From: Rhodeus uyekii
Lineage: Eukaryota; Chordata; Actinopteri; Cypriniformes; Acheilognathidae
DNA length: 64,000 nucleotides
NCBI GenBank assembly: GCA_037043235.1
Contig: JAWRVZ010000054.1
Location: forward strand, 2,440,001-2,504,000
Direction of reading: 5' to 3'
Under the pieces are notes generated by a model. The model did no database searches. It saw only the letters and a program-made list of their open reading frames with translations, and was not told where the DNA came from. Positions 1 to 11,380 of this stretch are shown piece by piece (position 1 is the first letter of the stretch; each line of letters opens with the position of its first letter). Both the position numbers and the translations under genes were made by a program.

Positions 1-94
1 TTTCAATTGCGCTTCTTGACAGGGAACTAAACAATAATGTGTTTGTCATTTCTCATTCATGTATGTTGACTATATCTCCAGAAAGTAGGCAATA

Positions 95-314
95 TCCAAA
101 ATCCTTGTCCATGTGGGGAGATTTTTTGGTCCTAATGAGGAAAAAAATCGTATTAATCATATTAAGTGATTTATATAAAAATGCAGAAGGTTTTTTGTGA
201 TGGCTAGGTTTAGGGTTAGTGCACAGAATATAGTTTGTTCAGTGTAAACATTGTTACATTATGGAATGTCCCCATAAAACATGGAAACCCAATGTGCCCG
301 TGCATGCACGTATA

Positions 315-347
<33 letters not shown>
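95..347 (+). repeat. Interspersed repeat ending in (GT)n(GA)n microsatellite
   Basis: The stretch carries a 'tgtggggag...ggtcctaatgagg' block, a 'ggtttagggttag' block and a 'gtccccataaaacatgg' block. It ends in a (TG)n run at 315-332 followed by (AG)n to 347. The same order of blocks occurs inverted at 42290-42540, so this is a dispersed family associated with a GT microsatellite, not unique DNA. Apart from this repeat I see nothing recognisable in 1-1189. Confidence 0.55.
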
Positions 348-1189
348 CTACTTTATTTCTTTATTATTATGTTTTAGTTTATTTATGTTTAAGTTTTAAA
401 AAGTTAATCTTAATCAACCTCATGAAATATGACTAAAGTACTGTACTCTGTATTTTGCTAATTCTTATCATAATAATTTTCATCATGTGATATTCATAAA
501 TTATACACTTTGGAAAATGTTGCAATATGGATCTTGCTAATGTAGGTCACATTACTCAATAGGCTGCTGTCATTGCAACATACAGTATATTGACCTTCCC
601 GGTGACAGCAATAGAGCATGACGGCTTCATAAATGTTTAACACCTACAATTGACAGATTGTCATTGGTATGAATGCTCTGACCATTCATTTTGACCAATA
701 ATTTGTTTTACATGGGGAAATAATTTCTAGAAAAATATTCAAAGTAATTTCAAATGCAAAGAGCAATTTCTAACAAAATTAAAAAATTAATTTCCCTGAT
801 GTTTTTCCATGTATGAAAATGTCTACCTTATTTAAATCTGTGGATTTCTACCTAACTGCATGTAACCATATAAGGACCATATAAACAAGCTGAGGGAAGG
901 GAAGTGACAGGCCAGATTCAAGCCTGCATCTCCAAGATTCATTGTAATGTTATGAAATGCCCACTGTGCCACAGCTCAAGCAGCAGTTTTCTTGTTGTGC
1001 CACAAGCAAGCCTAAAATTGACAAAAACGTGACAAACTAACAACCTCATTATCTCCGAATGTGTGAAGACCGTAGAACTATTATAAGAATAGTTATAATC
1101 ATACTGCGATATACTCGCCTATGCATAAAGAAAAGGAAATACAGAAAGGAAATGATCCACAGATCTCGCGTCACCGAGGTCTAAATTTG

Positions 1190-1450
1190 GGTGACGCTTT
1201 TCTCCCTCCTCTCACTACTGGTCTGATCTGCTTTGCACGCGCGCCATGGCTGATTTTTTCCTGTGCGCTGATTGCTGGAGCGCTTCGCTCTCGCGCTCTC
1301 CCATTGGCTGTCATGATGGGTTTCCGTGAACCAATGCGCGCAGAGGCTTGATGTAGCGGCTGAACGCTCGCTTGACTTTTACAGTACAGCTGGACCGCGA
1401 AGGGGGCGTGCCACAGCAAGCGACTGTTCGTCAGCGGGCTTTTAGTTATG
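1190..1450 (+). promoter_or_regulatory. ppp1r3c: CpG-rich promoter region of ppp1r3c
   Basis: CpG and GC content rise sharply against the AT-rich surroundings. Visible elements are an inverted CCAAT box (cccattggct, near 1301), a direct CCAAT box (aaccaatgcg, near 1330), a GC box (gggggcgtgc, near 1402) and several TGACG half-sites. The block lies 120-370 bases upstream of the ppp1r3c start codon, so the transcription start is probably within or just after it. No convincing TATA box is seen. Confidence 0.5.
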
Positions 1451-1565
1451 GTGGTCGTCGCTTTTTTAAATGAAGTTTAAAGGCACGTAGGAAAACCCTG
1501 TACTTGTGCGAACTATAGCAGAAGAAACGGTCTGTCGTTTGTTTGGAAACAAACCACGGGTTCCA

Positions 1566-3493
1566 ATGAATTGCACCAGGTAAGAATACAAAATGCGTCA
1601 TAGTGCAGCAAAGGGGTTTATCACTGCTCACTGAACGCTGGAAAAGTGTAAAGATTACCGCTGAATATCACTAATGATTTAGATTCAATGTAAAATAAGT
1701 TTTACTTGACTCAATTATTCTTTTGGACACTGGTAATGTCAAGCTATTTTAACATCTTACTAGTATCTGTTTATGTTACTAGTGCTTAAATGTCTCTAGT
1801 ATCTAAAGATATTAGTATATTCATCAGATATTAGTAAGCTATTTGTTCCAAAAATGACTAATAGCCTGATACTTTTCCATTTTTCAGTAGGACTTCATAT
1901 TTAATTTACTACTACTTACTACCCTATAGTCACCAGGTAACTACTCTATTATTATTTTTATTTTCTTTGCCGTTTTTACGGTCTTGTACAGATATCACTT
2001 CTATTCACTTTTGTCTAGACCAGTTTTGCATCTGTTCATCTGTTTAGTCACTGTTATAGTCTTACTAGTACTTGTTAGATACTACCCATTTATGAGGCAC
2101 TATCTATCCCAAATGTCACTAGTAATATTTCTTATTTGACTACTTAGATTTATTTTGATCTATAACGTAAGTAAAGAAAAATGTCACTAGTAACAATTGA
2201 AATACGCACTAGTGACTTTTAATACTAGGAAAACTGAAATACATTATAGTTTTGTAAATTTTTTCCTTGCTTTTGGATTTATCCCGAGTCTTAAATTTAC
2301 ATCTGATATTTTGTTATACATTAAAAATAAATAATTTTTCTTCATAAATATTGATAATTATAATATGAAAAGCTTAAATCAGCTGCTATGGCTCTAAAAT
2401 CTTTTTTCTTTTCTTTTTTAAATAGCTCAAACTAGCTAGAACAATAGTGGTTTTGTTGACTAAATTCTAGGCAAATCTTGAACTATGTGACTGTCACATC
2501 TCCTGCTTAATTGGTCACAGTAATGTTTTTCACCATTGTCTTCATGACAGGGTTCTGCAGATACTGAACCCCAGGCCAATGCCAAGTCCAATTATGCCTA
2601 TGGATGTGGCAATGAGAATCTGTCTGGCACACTCACCGCCTCTTCGCAGTTTCCTCAGTTCATATGAGGACTGCAAGTCCAGGAACCTAGTCAACCAATA
2701 CAAACCTCTGCGATCCTGCATCAGCTCCAAGACCGACGTGGACACTGCCAACCTAGGATGGAAGAGTCCAAAGACCAAAGCGAAAAAGAAAGTGGTTTTT
2801 GCTGACTCCAAAGGCATGTCTCTGACAGCAGTCCATGTATTTAAGGAATTTGAGGAAGACCCTATGTTAGACCTGCAGTTTGAATTATCAGACCTGGAGG
2901 ATGCCATTGTGGGCCTAAAGGCAGAGGAGAAGGAGAAGAATTTGATTTTGGACTTTCCTCAGCCTGCCACAGACTATTTGGACTTCCGAAACCGTCTAAA
3001 GAACAACCTGGTATGCTTGGAAAACTCTGTAATTCAAGAAAGATCACTCACCGGCACAGTCAAAGTGATCAATGTAAGCTTTGAGAAGGTAGTCCATGTG
3101 CGAATAACATTTGATTCATGGAAAAGCTATACTGACATTCCTTGTGTGTATATGAATAATGTTTATGGATGCGAGGATGTTGACACCTTCTCATTTTCCA
3201 TCGACCTTCCAAGTTATGTGTCCCCACACGAACAGGTGGAGTTCTGCATATCCTACAAAACGCATGATACGACATACTGGGACAATAGTGATGGGAAAAA
3301 TTACAAGCTGGTACATACAGAGAACGACCTCAGCCAGGTCAATGTCACCCAAATGATGACAACAGATTTTAAAAATCAAGGCAAACGGCCAGAGATGGAG
3401 TTTGATCAGTTTGGGAGCCCTAGAACTTCTAGTGGATTCTTCCCCGAGTGGCAGAGCTGGGGTCATATTGAGAACAACACTCCCTACTGGTGA
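1566..3493 (+). CDS. ppp1r3c: Protein phosphatase 1 regulatory subunit 3C (PTG)
   Basis: Glycogen-targeting subunit that brings the PP1 catalytic subunit to glycogen particles and promotes dephosphorylation of glycogen synthase and phosphorylase. Two coding exons, 1566-1579 and 2551-3493, give 318 residues (human PPP1R3C is 317). Exon 1 is only 14 nt, encodes MNCT plus two bases, and ends at a good donor (gtaaga); exon 2 follows an acceptor ending in cag at 2550. The join restores the mammalian-like N-terminus before the VLQILNPRP segment. The RVxF PP1-docking motif KVVF is at about residues 85-88. The CBM21-type glycogen-binding region spans about 145-260, including a WDNSDGKNY segment near 248. 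The C-terminus ends FPEWQSWG plus about nine residues, as in the family. The gene converges on hectd2. Whether this is the a or b teleost paralogue cannot be decided here. Confidence 0.96.
1580..2550 (+). other. ppp1r3c: ppp1r3c intron 1
   Basis: A single phase-2 intron with GT-AG borders. Its centre (about 1740-2230) is AT-rich and holds six ACTAGT palindromes, probably an old unclassified repeat. No coding potential is seen. Confidence 0.8.
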
Positions 3494-4097
3494 TATTTCA
3501 AGACCTCTGCCGAATTTTAAGTAAATCTTATATCAAGAGCAAATGCAAATGGAGCGCTTGGGTCATTTCGGAACTGAAGTCTGAAGAGTAGAAATTAGCA
3601 ATGACGCCCACAAAACAAAACTCTTTTTGGCCATGTTTGTCCAAATGAATTAATTGTTGGTTTTGCTGTTTTTGAGATACAGCTTTAGCTTCAAATTAGA
3701 TGTTTGGGTTCTGAAATTATGCAAATTTGAGACTAATCATGTTAACCATATGGCAGTTACACAGAAAAGTGTTGGTTTATGTTATTTTTCTAATTTTGTA
3801 GCACACTGTGTATACTTTTGTAGATCTGACATGAGGTAAACCAATATTTTTAATAACATAGATTCCTTCCTTTGTGATGTTATTAACTGTAATACAATGG
3901 TTCATTTTGGGTATCTTTCCAAATGTCATTGTATAAAGTGAGCAACTAGTACTTACTCTGAAATAGAATCTTCAGTACACTATTTTTTCTTACCTAAAAC
4001 AGGGTAATACTTTTGTTGTAATTTTACCCATCATGAAGTCCCTGAATTTTGGGAATCCTGCTTCTGAAATGTAACTGGATATTAATATGTAATAATT

Positions 4098-4397
4098 TAA
4101 CTCATCCTTAAAATGATGGAAGTTCTGTCATTTACTCAAGTTTATATAATTCCAAGCCTGTTTGCATTTCTTTTTTCGAACACAAAAGAAGATCAAGTAT
4201 AATGATATATAAAGAAAGTAAATGGGGTCATATATTGTTTTCGACCCCAATTACGTTCTTTGTCATTGTATGGAAAAAAAAGTTTTTCCAAAATATCTTC
4301 TTTAGTGTTCCACTGAAGGAAAACAAAGTTGTAACGATTCAAACGACTTAAGTGCAAGTAAACGGTGACAGAATTTTAATATTTTCAACTATCCCTT
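4098..4397. repeat. Short inverted-repeat element inside the ppp1r3c 3' UTR
   Basis: The left edge has 'aactcatccttaaaatgatg...ttctgtca' and the right edge 'gacagaattttaat...caactatccctt'. These are diverged inverted copies of the 'aagggatagttcaaccaaaaatg' terminus that is well preserved at 63428-63718. It is a non-autonomous DNA-transposon-like element common in cyprinid DNA, present in the transcribed 3' UTR. Confidence 0.55.
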
Positions 4398-5020
4398 CAA
4401 GAGCAGCACTGCATAAAACATGTAATTCTCCGATTATGGAAGTGAAATAGTCTGGTACAGTATGAGATTGCTTCATATTGAAGTCTGTGTATCATTTGAT
4501 AGTACCAGTTTATCGGTCACTTTCTAGTGAACTGCACTAAACATGATGCATTATAAGGGAGTCCGTGAGAAATTATGATGCCTATTAAGTGCTAAATCCC
4601 TGCTGTTGCACTTCTGATTTCTCTTACCTCTGTTCTACTTGTTTAAAGCTGCACTCTTGATGTATTTTACACTTCTTTCCTACAACATTTTTGCTGCTAT
4701 GGTTTTTGTGCGTGCCTGTGAGTGCTGCATTGTGATTTATGACCCATTGTGTGTGGAAACTCTCCAGTGTTATATGGAGGATAGAAGATGAGGGACTTTG
4801 GATGTAACTTTAAGGAGGTTGTAGAATGTGAGGAAGAATGGCTAATGAGAATATACTGACTGTGATGAACCGTGAGCAGCTGTAATTGCAGAGATGGATC
4901 ATGTAGGTTGAATGTAAAAAGGGGCCTACACAAACCACAGTGTATGCCTATATATTTTTCTACTGCAAAAAAGATGTTTGATTGAAAGAATGTTGTACTA
5001 CACACTGTGTTCCTGTTAGA

Positions 5021-5026
5021 AATAAA
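5021..5026 (+). promoter_or_regulatory. ppp1r3c: Candidate polyadenylation signal of ppp1r3c
   Basis: A canonical AATAAA on the coding strand, followed within about 30 bases by a T-rich stretch (ctgtttttattg). It would give a 3' UTR of about 1.5 kb. Confidence 0.5.
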
Positions 5027-5044
5027 ACCTAATGTTTCTATGAT

Positions 5045-6410
5045 GAGTGAACTTCTGTTTTTATTGTAAGTACTCAATGTTTACTTCCACTGCTTCAGAT
5101 TAATATCAGAGTGAAATATAAAATGACTCAGAATATACTAGAATTAACATCCAGGCCTCTGTTATAATTACTGTAACTATTATGCTGTGGTTTCTGTCTG
5201 CATGTTTTGACCTTTTAAGGTCTATCAGTCCTGAATGAGAGGGGTAAATAGCTGTTTCGCCTCAAAAAAAGAGAGGAAAAAAAGGTGTCTAGTGAGCAGA
5301 TGCCCAATGAGCACAAATTTATCTAAATTAATATACAACACATTTCCAGTAACATACTGAGGGCTGTTAAGAGAACTGACAAACATTTGCTCCCATAGGT
5401 AGGGGAAGTTCAGCTGAAAATAAACCAGTTGTTTACTCTAGATATACACAATCATTTACCAGATGTTGTGTAACTTAGTGATGCATAATTATTCTTTTGG
5501 TATAATGTTGTCAGTGCAGCCTGTATGCTGTTTAAACAAATGTATTGGTGTTCAGTAATTAATATTCCTGTTTGGATATGATGTGTTATGTTTTTTAAGC
5601 CTCACCCTGGTCATTAAAAACAATATTGTTAGTGGAAATATATAAAGTGGGTTAAAAAGAGCACATTTTGAATCTATTTAAATCTAAAATTGAACTAAGA
5701 GTATATTTATTTCTGTACCATTATTTCTTGGTCACTAATCAAATGAGTATGTTTGTGACATTAATCTTGAGATAAAAGTCATGCTGTAGAATACGATGAT
5801 CAGGTTTTACACAAACTTGTGGAGTTCATACAGCTCCAGTGCTGCTGTCATTAAACTTAAGATTGACCAGATAGATTTCATGCTGGTTTATGCTGTTTTG
5901 TATGAAAATGGTAAATTATTCAATTCAACATTTTGCTCAAATTACAATACAGAGACTATAATGATCTTTTTAATACTGCGGGATGTATATGTTCTTTGTC
6001 ATTGTATTATTATTCTAAAAATCAAAAAAAGTTGCACTTAGTAACTCAAAATGATGGGAAGTCGCCATCCTGTAGGGCTTACGATTATACAACTGGTTTG
6101 TGCCAAATTGTAAACGAGCAGCAAAGCATTATTCCACAATCATGGTATTGTGTTCAAAGTAGGTGTTGCAGTAATTCAAATCGTACGTTACAAGAAAAAT
6201 AACATTATGGGGAGACTATTTGGAAAAGGGCCCTCTCAGTAAAACGCTGGCATTGTGTGCATTACAGGCTTCTTCCATTAGAAGTATCACAGCAAACCAG
6301 ACTTCAGCCAATAAATTACAGAAGTTGAATCTCCTGATCCAGAATAATCCTTATGTCACAATATGCAACAATAATAGTTAATTTTACACAAATGAGGAGT
6401 ATAGAATATT
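5045..6410. other. Intergenic DNA without recognised features
   Basis: AT-rich sequence between ppp1r3c and the L2 remnant. The short open frames have no family character and unbiased composition. Confidence 0.6.
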
Positions 6411-6414
6411 AACA

Positions 6415-7291
6415 TTATTAGAGGGTATTTCCCAGAACTTCCTTCATTTAAATGAAGAAAAGACTGAGTACATCATGTTCAGCCGGATTTATCCAACACT
6501 GCAGATAGCTTTGGCCCTCTAACACCTCAGTTTGCTCCAACTGTGCATAACCTGGGTGTTATCTTGGATAAAAATTTGCAATTTGATAAACAGATTGGTG
6601 CAGTAGAGAAGGCAAGTTTTTATCAGCTAAGACTACTCAGTGAGGTCAAAAATTTTTTGCCCAGAGCTGATCTTGAAAAAGCAATTCATGCCTTCATCAG
6701 CTCGAGGATTGACTTTTGTAATGCCCTCTACTCTGGACTAAATATGTCACTGCTTAAACGTCTTCAATTGGTACAAAACGCTGCAGCATGTCTTCTCTCC
6801 AACACCTCTGAACGGTCACACATTACCCCTGTCCTCCGCTCGCTTCACTGGCTCCCAGTGCAGTTTAGGGTGGAGTATAAGATTCTACTGTTTGTGTTCA
6901 AGTCCATCCATGGTTTGGCCCCAGCTTACCTTGCTGAATTAGTAAAAGTCTACCAGCCAGCCAGAACACTCCGCTCCTCTGAGCTTATCTCTCTGATTAC
7001 TCCGAGGTTCAGGTATAAAAAGTTTGGAGGCCGGTGTTTTAGCATCCAGGGTCCTAAATTGTGGAATGCACTCCCTACTCATCTCCGTAATATTACAGTG
7101 TTGAATGTCTTTAAATCACAGTTAAAAACCCACTTTTTCACTCAAGCTTTTAACGCATAGCCTCGGACTTGACTATGATCTTATTTTTGCTTTATTTTGT
7201 GGTTTCATTATGTTGTCGTTTAATATATATACATTTTTCTGGAAAGCGCCTTGTGCACATTTTGGTTGTTGGTAGGCGCTATATAGAAATA

Positions 7292-7320
<29 letters not shown>
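6415..7320 (+). mobile_element. 5'-truncated L2-type LINE with (TGAT)n tail
   Basis: The C-terminal part of a non-LTR reverse transcriptase reads open at 6543-7160. It carries the L2/CR1 hallmark segments NLGVILDKNLQFD, FISSRIDFCNALYSGL, RLQLVQNAAA, LRSLHWLPVQFR and GPKLWNALP. A diverged, frame-broken upstream part begins near 6415. The 3' end has the 'ggcgctatatagaaat' motif and a (TGAT)n tail at about 7296-7320. Endonuclease and the RT core are missing, so this is a dead 5' truncation. Confidence 0.85.
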
Positions 7321-7322
<2 letters not shown>

Positions 7323-7512
7323 TGGTGTAGAGGTTAAGGATCAGGGCTAATAGCCAGAAGGTTGGTTTGATTAACATACACATTGACTTATGTGTTTTTG
7401 TCAATTGCCCTTAAGACTATCACTTTACACTATGCTGATCAGGGGGGATGATCCTCATATCTTTGTCTGTTTTAAGTCGCTTTGGATAAAAGCAACTGCT
7501 AACTAAATTAAA
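7321..7512 (+). repeat. tRNA-derived SINE
   Basis: The head 'gtggtgtagaggttaaggatcag...gccagaaggttggtttgatt' resembles degenerate A and B boxes of a tRNA. The tail 'tcgctttggataaaagcaactgctaa' is the characteristic teleost SINE 3' end. It directly follows the L2 tail, which suggests insertion into or next to the microsatellite. Confidence 0.65.
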
Positions 7513-8867
7513 CTAAACTTTACTGTAGTGATCACAAATTGTTCGAAGAGTTCGAATCCAACATTGCTCACTGAAGCCTTCATATTGCTTGCAATGGCTT
7601 ACACATGAAAATCACTAATCAGATGATTGATGGTACTTAAAAAAAAATGATGAGCTGATTACAGAAGTACAGTCCTACATCCACTAGTTCTGTCATTCTT
7701 ATTCATTGTTCTGACATGTTGCTACCCTGATATATTCTCGTGGCTATTTACCTGACAATTGTGCAAAAGACAAGCCTACAAATCAGTCTGCTGATTTAAC
7801 AGTAAAACACCACCATTAGCACCTAGGTCTATATGTAACTAAGCCTCTTTTCGGAAGTATGCCTGTTCAAAACAGACAGCATTGTGACTCTCTGATTAAA
7901 CACGACACACTGGCAAACAAGTGGCTGATTAAAATTCCAGCTTTCATTATTCTGTTGTCTACCAGGAATAATTTCAAGTAAACAAGCCTATTTCTACACT
8001 GAGAGAATGCATAAAAATGATAAAGACAGATCAATAGCAATACATAATGTTTGTGATGGAAAACAATATGAAAAGGGAGGGAAAAGGATGAATGCAGAAT
8101 TGTTGCGAGAGAATGCAAAAGTTTTGCGAGCAAATGCAGAGCTTCTGAGGGAAAAGCTAAAGTATTCCAAGCAAACATAAAAGCAAACATGTAAAAAAAA
8201 ATAAAAAATAAAAAAAATTCAATATTACATTTGCAATCCTGCTGATATTTGGGAAAACAGCACTCTTGCACGTATAGCATTGCTTAAAGATGAAATGGTA
8301 GAAAATGGGCACAGTAATTGATTGAATCTTAGGATTTTCCTAATCAGTGATCCTGAATATATTTATATTCAGTGTTGCACTGGATATATCAACACCACAC
8401 AGCATTTGACACATATGTAATATGCAAGGGCTCAAGAATTTTCCACTCCCATATATAACTTCAAGGGTCAAGCTCAAGCTTAAAGGTCCAGTTGATGTTT
8501 TACTCAGTTTTACTTAGCACTTGAAATCCCATGCATATGTGTAACACTGATTGGTCTGCTAGGTAAGTGTTTGCGCAGGGAGAGCTGGAAAAAGTTCCTC
8601 CCTGTCAATCATGTCTATTCTTAGTTCCTAAGCTCATACCTCTTCTACTTCACATGCCAGCAACTGAAGTAAATGTCAAGCATCTTTCATGATATACTAC
8701 AGAAGTTAAACAGATATCTTTTCAATGAATCCAGGATACCATATATACCGACCAAAACATCCAGAGCCTGGGAAGAAACATGCATGTCCTAGATTCGGTC
8801 TTGTTTATAAGCTTGTGTGGCAACGGCACTAAACTTCAAGTATCTTCTATGTGACTAAGAGGCTATT
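7513..8867. other. Intergenic DNA without recognised features
   Basis: AT-rich sequence. A run of 'ttgcgagagaatgcaaaag'-like near-repeats at 8095-8160 gives a long open frame on the minus strand, but nothing protein-like is recognisable. Confidence 0.55.
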
Positions 8868-9205
8868 TACATGATACTGTTTTTCACTGAAAACAGAAAA
8901 CTTTTTATGAGTTTTGGTCATTCATTTACATGACAATGCCGTTTTGGAGGCCTGAAAATGCAAGCTTTTGAAAACGATGTCTTTACCATCTCCATGTGAA
9001 CAACAAAAACATACATTTGTGAAAATGGTGATTGTATGCCCATTCGTATTACAGGTTCACGTATGCATATGAGAAAGTGACATCGCCAACTACTGACCTG
9101 GCATGCATATTACAGCCTTTTTAGTCATTTTCACAGATCCATGTTCACAAGGATAGTTTTGACAATATTGTTGTCTATTTTAAGTACTTCCTTGTCGTGT
9201 AAACA
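8868..9205. repeat. MITE-like repeat with short inverted ends
   Basis: It starts 'ggctatttacatgata' and ends 'gtcgtgtaaacata', giving a short inverted terminus (gtTTACAyGA). The inside contains internally repeated 'ttttggaggcctgaaaatgc' and 'gaaaacgatgtc' modules typical of a high-copy fish MITE. Superfamily unresolved. Confidence 0.4.
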
Positions 9206-9411
9206 TATTTTTAGTGTTAAAATACCTCCATTGTCGAGGGGCCTGTGTTTACCCAACAGAATAACTGAGATCCAAAGACATCCAAAAGAACAACAACCAA
9301 AAAAAATTTGAAAAAAAATCCTGTTGAGTTATTGGTTTTAGTTTGAGAGCTTTACCTTTGTGAGACAGTTAGAATGTTTAACTCCCCAAAAAAAAAAAAA
9401 AACATTTGCAG

Positions 9412-9556
9412 TTTAAGTATTCCTGTAGCTCAATCAATAGCATGACACTAATAATACATAATAATTTGATTTTCATGTATTGCATGAACTGATCAAATGC
9501 AGACCTTAAATGCAGCTGCTTTGGATAAAGGCATCTGCAAAATGTATGAATTTAAA
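9412..9556 (+). repeat. Degenerate SINE
   Basis: The head 'ctgtagctcaatcaatagcatgacac' resembles a tRNA A-box region, and the tail 'gctttggataaaggcatctg' is the common teleost SINE end. The B box is no longer clear. Confidence 0.5.
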
Positions 9557-10193
9557 TTTTGTGAACATTTATTTGCATATTTATTGTATTATTGATTTTA
9601 TTGTTATAGTCAAATGGATATCTAAAAAAATATATAAATTTAGCCATGATTCAGATAAGAAAATCATGAATTAAACTATGTCACTGAATATATTTTTAGA
9701 ATATAAAGTACCTAAGCTTGAATAATGATTATAGTGAATAAAGGTAGGTGCTGATCACAGAGGTATGTGCCATAATTATTACTGCATTTGAGTTTAACAG
9801 AGATGACAAGCATGAACAGACATGTCTGTTGTGTTAGTTTGATTACCGAGCTGCTGATTTTCACAATGAGTCAGACATTTCTGCACACAAATTAATTCTG
9901 TACCATTGATCTCACACATTCAGCACAACAGCCAAAAAGAAAATGCATAAATGAACAAACAAATAAATAGTAGATACACTAAAACTATTTTTTTCATGCA
10001 AAACCTCAATTGAGATAAAAAGTATAATAACTGCACTGTCATGTCATGATTTCATCATGAAAAGTTTCTGTGGCATATAGTATAAAAACCGAATACTTGT
10101 CAATACTCTTTGTTTAAACAGTGATGATCCAGGGTCTAAATCAATTAAATCAACATAACTGATTCTGTACTTGTGAAATCAAGAGGTCATCAG

Positions 10194-10874
10194 TAGGGAC
10201 CAACCAAATTCACGATTTCACGGCCGTGACATTTTCCGTGAAATCTGCCACTTTCCGTGAAAACACCCAACAAGCGTGAAATAGTGAAATTTTTATTGAA
10301 GATAAATACTTTTACTGATAAAGAGTATACCAGGAGCAGATGATCGTAGCATCTTAGCCGAGTTTGCAGCCTACAAAACAGCAGCAAAAGAAGTTCCGCC
10401 GGATACGAGTATAACAGCATTCTGGCGTTCGCACAGCAGTCGGTTTCCTCTGCTGAGCCGGCTGCATTACGCTACCTTTCTGTACCAACGAGCAGCGTTG
10501 ACGCGGAGAGAAGTGTCAGCCAGTACACAAACGTCAATGCACCGCAGCGACAGAATATGACAGTAACCACGTTGGTCGGCCAAGTTTTGTCCACGAAAAA
10601 CTGTAAACTATTTCATTAATGTCACGTGGCATTGCGGAGTGTGTGGCTACGTGCGTTGTAGTCGTATTTTGTTTCCTTTTTGTTTTTTAATACAGGTGAA
10701 CAGTCGAAAAGTGGTATTTTAGAATACAAAACAGCGGGTGTGACAGCAGATGGACTGATTGCAGTGATTGGTGCCTAAAAATTGTACCCGTGAATTTTCC
10801 GTGTAATCGAGTGTTTTTTTTAAAAACCTTCCGTGAAATTGCGAGTTTTTACCCGTGAATTTGGTTGGTCCCTA
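10194..10874 (+). mobile_element. hAT DNA transposon remnant with transposase C-terminus
   Basis: Termini are TAGGGACCAACCAAATTCAC and its inverse, flanked by a perfect 8-bp target duplication, gtcatcag at 10186-10193 and 10875-10882, which is the hAT signature. The inside (about 10320-10620) still encodes the C-terminal dimerisation region of a hAT transposase on the plus strand. A first frame ends in FWRSHSSRFPLLSRL; after one frameshift near 10470 a second reads ALRYLSVPTSSVDAERS and VNAPQRQNMT. The catalytic part is gone, so it is a 681-bp deletion derivative. Confidence 0.88.
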
Positions 10875-11332
10875 GTCATCAGCTGTGCTGCACAGGAAAA
10901 GATTAAATATAACACACAAGCCTCTAAAGTAGGACAAAACCAGGGATTATTATGGCCAGTGTTCATCTCACTAGTATGAAGCCTATATCGTCACAGACAT
11001 GTGTGTGAAACACTGCACAATTCAAAGTGATAAAAGCACACCATCATTTGCCCCATTAGCGCAGATTTTCACCATAAATAGTTTTTCTTAATCAATATTT
11101 TTGTCATGGTTTTCAGCAAAAATATTTAAACACCCTTACAACATTTTTTATTCTAGAAGCAAAACTGATTAGCTATCAAGAGTTGTTTTCTGATAATATA
11201 CGTTGAATCAAACATATTTTTCCTCATCCAAATGAGAAAGAAACAAAGAAAGAAAAGTTTGCCTGGCATAGTTTCTCTGCCTTCTCTGCTGTCCAAATGC
11301 AGACACTTATGGTTACTCGTACAGAATTACTG

Positions 11333-11380
11333 TGTGTGTGTGTGTGTGTATATATAAATATATACACACACACACACACA
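11333..11380. repeat. (TG)n(TA)n...(CA)n palindromic microsatellite
   Basis: A (TG)n run passes through TATATAT to (CA)n, giving perfect inverted arms at 11333-11355 and 11358-11380 with a 2-base loop. No gene is attached to it. Confidence 0.85.

Noticed and set aside
1121..1419. Open frames on both strands in the ppp1r3c upstream CpG region
   Set aside because: GC-rich promoter sequence suppresses stop codons; no protein family recognised.
7867..8280. 137-codon minus-strand frame
   Set aside because: Composition is dominated by low-complexity Phe/Leu and poly-A derived residues; no conserved segment.
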